This document shows, in pieces, positions 60,257 to 64,000 of a stretch of DNA of 64,000 nt; within the stretch, counting starts at the first letter, position 1, and each line of letters opens with the position of its first letter. The position numbers were made by a program, and so were the translations under genes. The notes beneath the pieces are model-generated. The model saw nothing but the letters and a program-made list of their open reading frames with translations. It did not search any database and was not told where the DNA came from. This stretch comes from Gemmatimonadota bacterium (GTDB lineage: Bacteria > Gemmatimonadota > Gemmatimonadetes > Gemmatimonadales > GWC2-71-9), in assembly GCA_025361465.1 (NCBI GenBank), contig JANYAG010000025.1, forward strand, positions 1 to 64,000, given 5' to 3'.

Positions 60257-62275
60257 CTATTTCGGGACGGCGTTCACCAGGGCACGAACCGCCTCGGCGC
60301 CGATGGGCCGCAACTGACCGAAGGTCTTCCCCTCGATGGCCTTGAGGGTGGAATCGGCGGTGGTTCGCCAGACCGGTGCCGGTGTCGCGTTCCGGGTGAC
60401 GTACTCAAGTGCCTGCATACCGATCCGGGACAGGTCGAGCAATGCCCCAGCCACTGGCATGCCATCGTTCGCCATGGGGATCCGATCGCGCACTCCTTCC
60501 AGGCCGGCGCGGAACTGGGCCATCCTGGCGAAGTCTTCACGTAACCCCCGCACGGCAGCCGTATCGCCGCCCGCGGCCCGCCTGGCGCGGTCGTTCATCC
60601 GCCAGCCATTCCACGGATCGGTGCGCGCGGCGTGCATCAATCGTGTCAACGGCGTGAACTGGGTGGCGTTGGCGCCGGGGCCCAGGCCAAAGCCGCGCGG
60701 CCGGGCGTATTCGAGCAATCCACTGAACAGGGCTGCGTCGTCACCGGCGGCAAAGCGGCGGATCATCGCGTCGGTCTGGCTCTCGTGCGTCAGGCCGAAT
60801 TCGGTGAGTCGACGCGAGGTCACCTCGAGCCGACGGTACATGTCGTTGACGTCGTTCACCTCGCGCGGTGACCAGAATCGTTCCGCCACCGCGCCGAGCC
60901 GGGGCCAGATGCGCGACTCAATGATCTCCGGGGTCACGTACTCACTCCACATGCACGCTTCACCGCCGAGAATGAGCGCCTGCTGCGCCGGGGTCAGGTC
61001 GGTGTTGGCTGGCAGTGGATCCGCGAGGTAGTGCTCGCTCGCCAGCTTGATATGATCGAGGTAGTACGGTGCCGACAGAATGGCCCGGCGTCCCTGCTTG
61101 GCGGCTTCGGTGAGATAGTTGACGCCGCGCCACGATTGGATCACCGCCGCTTTGGGCAGGTCGGGCTGCAGGATCTCATCCCAGCCGACCGGCTCCTTGC
61201 CATGGGCCTTGAGGATGCCGAAGAGCCGGCGATTGAAGGCCACCTGCATCGCGTCTTCGTTCTTGATCCCGTGCGCCTTCATGTATACCTGGATGGTGGG
61301 ACTGGCTTTCCATTGTTGCGGGTTGACCTCGTCGCCGCCGATGTGCCAGTACCGATCGGGGAAGAGCAGCGCCATCTCCGCGATGAAACCATCGAGGAAA
61401 CGGTAGGTGGACTCCTTGATCGGGTTCATCACGTCGGGGAGGACACCCCACGTGCGCGAGATGGAGAAGGGCCCCGGGACGCTGGCGAGTTCGGGATAGC
61501 CGACCAGCCAGGCGGTCGAGTGACCCGGCACGTCGAATTCCGGCACCACGCGGATGCCGCGATCCGTGGCGTAGCTCACGATGTCACGAATCTGGGCCTG
61601 GGTGTAGTAGAGCCCGTCGGAGCCCATCTCATGGAGCCTGGGGTACCGCCTGCTCTCGACGCGGAAACCCTGATCTTCGCTCAGGTGCCAGTGGAAGACG
61701 TTGAGCTTGACCATCGCCATCCCGTCGAGCGTCCGCTTGATCTGCTCAACCGGCTCGAAGTGCCGGCCGACGTCCTCGAGCAGGCCGCGCCACTTGAAGC
61801 GCGGCGCATCCTTGATTCGGGTACCCTGCAGGAAATAGCCGCGCCCATCAGCGGCCTGGAGCTGCAACAGGGTCTCCAGGCCACGGATGGCACCAACCAC
61901 CGTCGGAGCCGTCAACGCGGCCTGTTCGCCCGACACGTCGAGGGTGTACGACTCGTCCTCGTCGACGTCGGGAATGGGATAGCCCGCCCGGGCGACGTTG
62001 ATGACCAGACGCGCGGCGCGATCCGCCGAATACGTCCGGGTCAGCGGAACGGTGATCCGGCCTTCGAGCCGAGTCAGTGCCCGTCCGACAGCGCGTTCGA
62101 GCCGCCCGTCACGGAAACCCGTGATTGCGACGGTCAACCCGGCGTCGAGCGGGAATCGAGCCCCGTTCATCGCCACGGAGGCGGGGACCGGCAGCAGGGT
62201 GTGGATCGCCGGGGCTTGGGCCGTGAGGGCAGGGGCCAGGGCGGCCAGGGTCGCAAACAACAGGGTTGGGCGCAT
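60257..62275 (-). CDS. GH20 beta-N-acetylhexosaminidase
   Basis: A 672-aa secreted protein with a signal peptide ending ALTAQAPA. The N-terminal GH20b domain precedes the catalytic TIM barrel with LNVFHWHLSEDQGFR and the catalytic pair D315-E316 in HIGGDEVNPQQW. A C-terminal domain of about 190 residues follows. It removes terminal GlcNAc or GalNAc from glycans. The ATG at 62275 gives the signal peptide; a TTG at 62302 is the alternative. It heads the operon with DUF1080, MFS and CutC. Confidence 0.93.
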   Translation of the reverse strand: MRPTLLFATLAALAPALTAQAPAIHTLLPVPASVAMNGARFPLDAGLTVAITGFRDGRLERAVGRALTRLEGRITVPLTRTYSADRAARLVINVARAGYPIPDVDEDESYTLDVSGEQAALTAPTVVGAIRGLETLLQLQAADGRGYFLQGTRIKDAPRFKWRGLLEDVGRHFEPVEQIKRTLDGMAMVKLNVFHWHLSEDQGFRVESRRYPRLHEMGSDGLYYTQAQIRDIVSYATDRGIRVVPEFDVPGHSTAWLVGYPELASVPGPFSISRTWGVLPDVMNPIKESTYRFLDGFIAEMALLFPDRYWHIGGDEVNPQQWKASPTIQVYMKAHGIKNEDAMQVAFNRRLFGILKAHGKEPVGWDEILQPDLPKAAVIQSWRGVNYLTEAAKQGRRAILSAPYYLDHIKLASEHYLADPLPANTDLTPAQQALILGGEACMWSEYVTPEIIESRIWPRLGAVAERFWSPREVNDVNDMYRRLEVTSRRLTEFGLTHESQTDAMIRRFAAGDDAALFSGLLEYARPRGFGLGPGANATQFTPLTRLMHAARTDPWNGWRMNDRARRAAGGDTAAVRGLREDFARMAQFRAGLEGVRDRIPMANDGMPVAGALLDLSRIGMQALEYVTRNATPAPVWRTTADSTLKAIEGKTFGQLRPIGAEAVRALVNAVPK

Positions 62276-62379
62276 GGGTGTCGGGATTGAGGTGTCCGAC
62301 AAAGATGGGGTCGTCGGCGCTTGGGTGCCATGCGGGATCGACGATCGAGGGGTGTGCGGCGAAGTCGTATATTCCCTGC

Positions 62380-63180
62380 ATGCATGTCACCTCGCTGCAC
62401 CGCTACCCCATCAAGGGCTGCCGCGGTCATGCGGTCGATGCACTCGCGATCGACCGTCTTGGTCCGGTCGGCGATCGTCGCTTGATGCTCGTGGACGCCC
62501 GGGGTCGCTTCATGTCACAGCGAGGGCACCCAAGGCTGGCGACCATCGCCCCGACCCTCCAGGGCGACCAGCTGTCCGCGACAGCCCCGGCAGTGCAACC
62601 GCTGCACCAGGAGCTGGTGGCGGATGGAGCGATCCGCGCGGTCACGATCTGGGGAGATGACGGGCTGCAAGTCATTGATCAGGGCGATGCGGCGGCCGAT
62701 TGGTTCTCGTCGGTGATCGGCGATTCATGCCGGCTGGTCCGTTACGGCGCCATGACACACCGTCCAATCGATCCCACTTATTCGCCGCGACCGGAAGCGG
62801 AAACGACGTTCACTGACGGCTATCCCGTGCTGGCGGTGACGGAGGCCTCACTTGAAGCGCTCAACAGCCACCTGGTCACTCCCGTGCCCATGGGGCGTTT
62901 CCGGCCCACGATCGTGGTGGGAGCCGCCGTCGCCTGGGACGAGGACACCTGGCACACGGTCGCCGCGGGTGAAGTGATCCTGGACGCGGTCAAGCCGTGC
63001 GTCCGCTGCGTGGTGACCACGACCGACCAGGAAACCGGCGATCGCGACGCCGACCAGGAACCATTGCGCACCCTGGTCCGGATCCACACGCTGCCACGCT
63101 TCGGGGTGAGCTTCGGCCAGAATCTGGTGCCCCGCAGTACCGGAGTGGTGCGCGTCGGCGACCCAGTGCGGTTGGCATGA
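62380..63180 (+). CDS. MOSC-domain protein
   Basis: A 266-aa protein with an N-terminal MOSC-N beta barrel (YPIKGCRGHAVDALAIDRLG and GDRRLMLVDARGRFMSQR), then a MOSC domain with MGRFRPTIVVG and the Cys in AVKPCVRCVVTTTDQ. MOSC proteins handle sulfur or molybdenum cofactor, like mARC reductases. The ATG at 62380 is chosen. The stop overlaps the next start (ATGA). Confidence 0.9.
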   Translation: MHVTSLHRYPIKGCRGHAVDALAIDRLGPVGDRRLMLVDARGRFMSQRGHPRLATIAPTLQGDQLSATAPAVQPLHQELVADGAIRAVTIWGDDGLQVIDQGDAAADWFSSVIGDSCRLVRYGAMTHRPIDPTYSPRPEAETTFTDGYPVLAVTEASLEALNSHLVTPVPMGRFRPTIVVGAAVAWDEDTWHTVAAGEVILDAVKPCVRCVVTTTDQETGDRDADQEPLRTLVRIHTLPRFGVSFGQNLVPRSTGVVRVGDPVRLA

Positions 63181-64000
63181 CCGAGCGGCTCTACTACCAC
63201 GATGCCGCCGTGTGCAGCTTCGACGGCGCGATCGTCGCGCACGGCGTCGATGTGCAGCACGCGATTCTTGATCGCAGTGCGTTCTACCCCACCTCGGGCG
63301 GCCAGCCGCACGACACCGGTACCCTCAACGGCGTCCCGGTGATTGACGTGATCGACGAGGACGATCGTGTCGTGCACGTGCTCGATGCCCCGCTGCCACT
63401 TGGACCGGTCCACGGCGAAGTCGATCCGGTCCGTCGTCGTGATCACATGCAACAGCACACCGCCCAGCATCTACTCTCTGCCATTGCGGCGAGCCGGTTC
63501 GGCTGGGAAACGATCAGCGTGCACTTCGGCGCCGGCCACTCCAGCATCGAGTTCGATGCCGCCGCGGGTGACGCCGAGCTGCATGACCTCGAAGTGACCG
63601 CGAACGGCGCAGTGTCTGCCGCTCGCCCCGTCACGGTCAGCTTCGAGGAGTCCGCTGGCGCCCTCGCGCGTGGCCTCAGGAAGGCTCCGACGCGATCAGG
63701 CGCGATCCGGATCGTCACGATCGAGGGGCTCGACCGCAGCGCCTGTGGCGGGACGCATGTCTCGTCAACGTCGGCGATCGGCGCGATCATGGTCCACGGT
63801 GTGGAGCGGGTCCGCGGCCATTCACGGGTTGGTTTCCTCGCCGGTGACCGGGTGCTCAGGCACCTCCACGAGCGCGAGGAATTGTTGGCACGGACCGCCG
63901 AGGCCTCGTCCTGCGCGATCGACGAGTTGCCCGAGATCGCTGCCAAGCGGCAGACCGAGCTCAGGGTGCAACGCGAACGGATCGAAACGCTGGAGCGCGA
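63177..64000 (+). CDS. Alanyl-tRNA editing protein (AlaX/AlaRS-editing type), 5' part
   Basis: This gene runs past the window end; 274 codons are visible. The sequence has PTSGGQPHDTG, the zinc motif HTAQHLLS with HxxxH, and SACGGTHV with the Cys and final His, as in the editing domain of alanyl-tRNA synthetase. The later part (GERVRGHSRVGF-like segment VERVRGHSRVGFL, then a coiled coil) suggests a DHHA1 tail beyond the window. It removes mischarged Ser or Gly from tRNA-Ala. It overlaps the MOSC gene by 4 bases. Confidence 0.88.
   Translation, partial: MTERLYYHDAAVCSFDGAIVAHGVDVQHAILDRSAFYPTSGGQPHDTGTLNGVPVIDVIDEDDRVVHVLDAPLPLGPVHGEVDPVRRRDHMQQHTAQHLLSAIAASRFGWETISVHFGAGHSSIEFDAAAGDAELHDLEVTANGAVSAARPVTVSFEESAGALARGLRKAPTRSGAIRIVTIEGLDRSACGGTHVSSTSAIGAIMVHGVERVRGHSRVGFLAGDRVLRHLHEREELLARTAEASSCAIDELPEIAAKRQTELRVQRERIETLER

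Overview
The window is a gene-dense, high-GC bacterial chromosome segment with no phage or insertion-sequence genes. It looks like a member of the Gemmatimonadota or a close relative. The supporting signs are a GWxTD-domain lipoprotein, secreted proteins with signal peptides ending in AQ, beta-propeller lipoproteins, a patatin fused to an outer-membrane barrel (a diderm trait), and a SufR-SufBCDSU operon. The assignment is inferred from gene content. The window holds the origin neighbourhood: rpmH/rnpA/yidD/yidC run divergently from dnaA, a dnaA-dnaN intergenic region has origin-like features, and parAB lies about 32 kb away with a near-consensus parS site.

Layout. Bases 1-8641 (+): a compact operon that accounts for every step from L-fucose to pyruvate plus L-lactate (transporter, mutarotase, dehydrogenase, lactonase, dehydratase, second dehydrogenase, diketo-acid hydrolase), followed by LutABC, which oxidises the lactate, and an unknown protein. 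Bases 8726-11430 (-): rpmH-rnpA-yidD-yidC plus a CDGSH iron-sulfur protein; rnpA appears to start at a CTG overlapping the rpmH stop. Bases 11571-14312 (+): dnaA, origin region, dnaN. Bases 14453-25698: M28 peptidase, MtgA, a secreted protein, RNase P RNA (rnpB), an AraC-type regulator, a kinase-pyrE pair, a GWxTD lipoprotein and DNA polymerase I. Bases 25699-34911: MMPL exporter, matrixin-like protease, serine hydrolase, MIP18/DUF59 protein, RNase D, ferredoxin, and the patatin-barrel fusion.

Bases 35050-41814 (+): sufR-sufB-sufC-sufD-sufS-sufU with a bacilliredoxin and a small unknown gene, behind a consensus promoter that leaves almost no leader. Bases 41935-44198: ABC exporter pair. Bases 44439-46233: parS, parA, parB. 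Bases 46241-50626: Nif3-like protein, two beta-propeller lipoproteins and small membrane proteins. Bases 50757-57141 (+): a sugar isomerase, a GMC oxidoreductase with its Tat-signal small subunit, a Gfo/Idh/MocA oxidoreductase and three smaller enzymes. Bases 57483-62275 (-): GH20 hexosaminidase, DUF1080 (3-keto-glycoside hydrolase family), MFS sugar transporter and CutC. Together the last two blocks look like a periplasmic 3-keto-glycoside / amino-sugar glycan utilisation locus. The window ends with a MOSC protein and a truncated alanyl-tRNA-editing gene.

Two repeat families run through the window. One is a hairpin-type element around CCTGAGCGCAGCGAAGGACCT (four copies, one read in frame inside lutA). 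The other is a set of degenerate 7-bp tandem arrays that sit at gene stop codons and often form inverted pairs.
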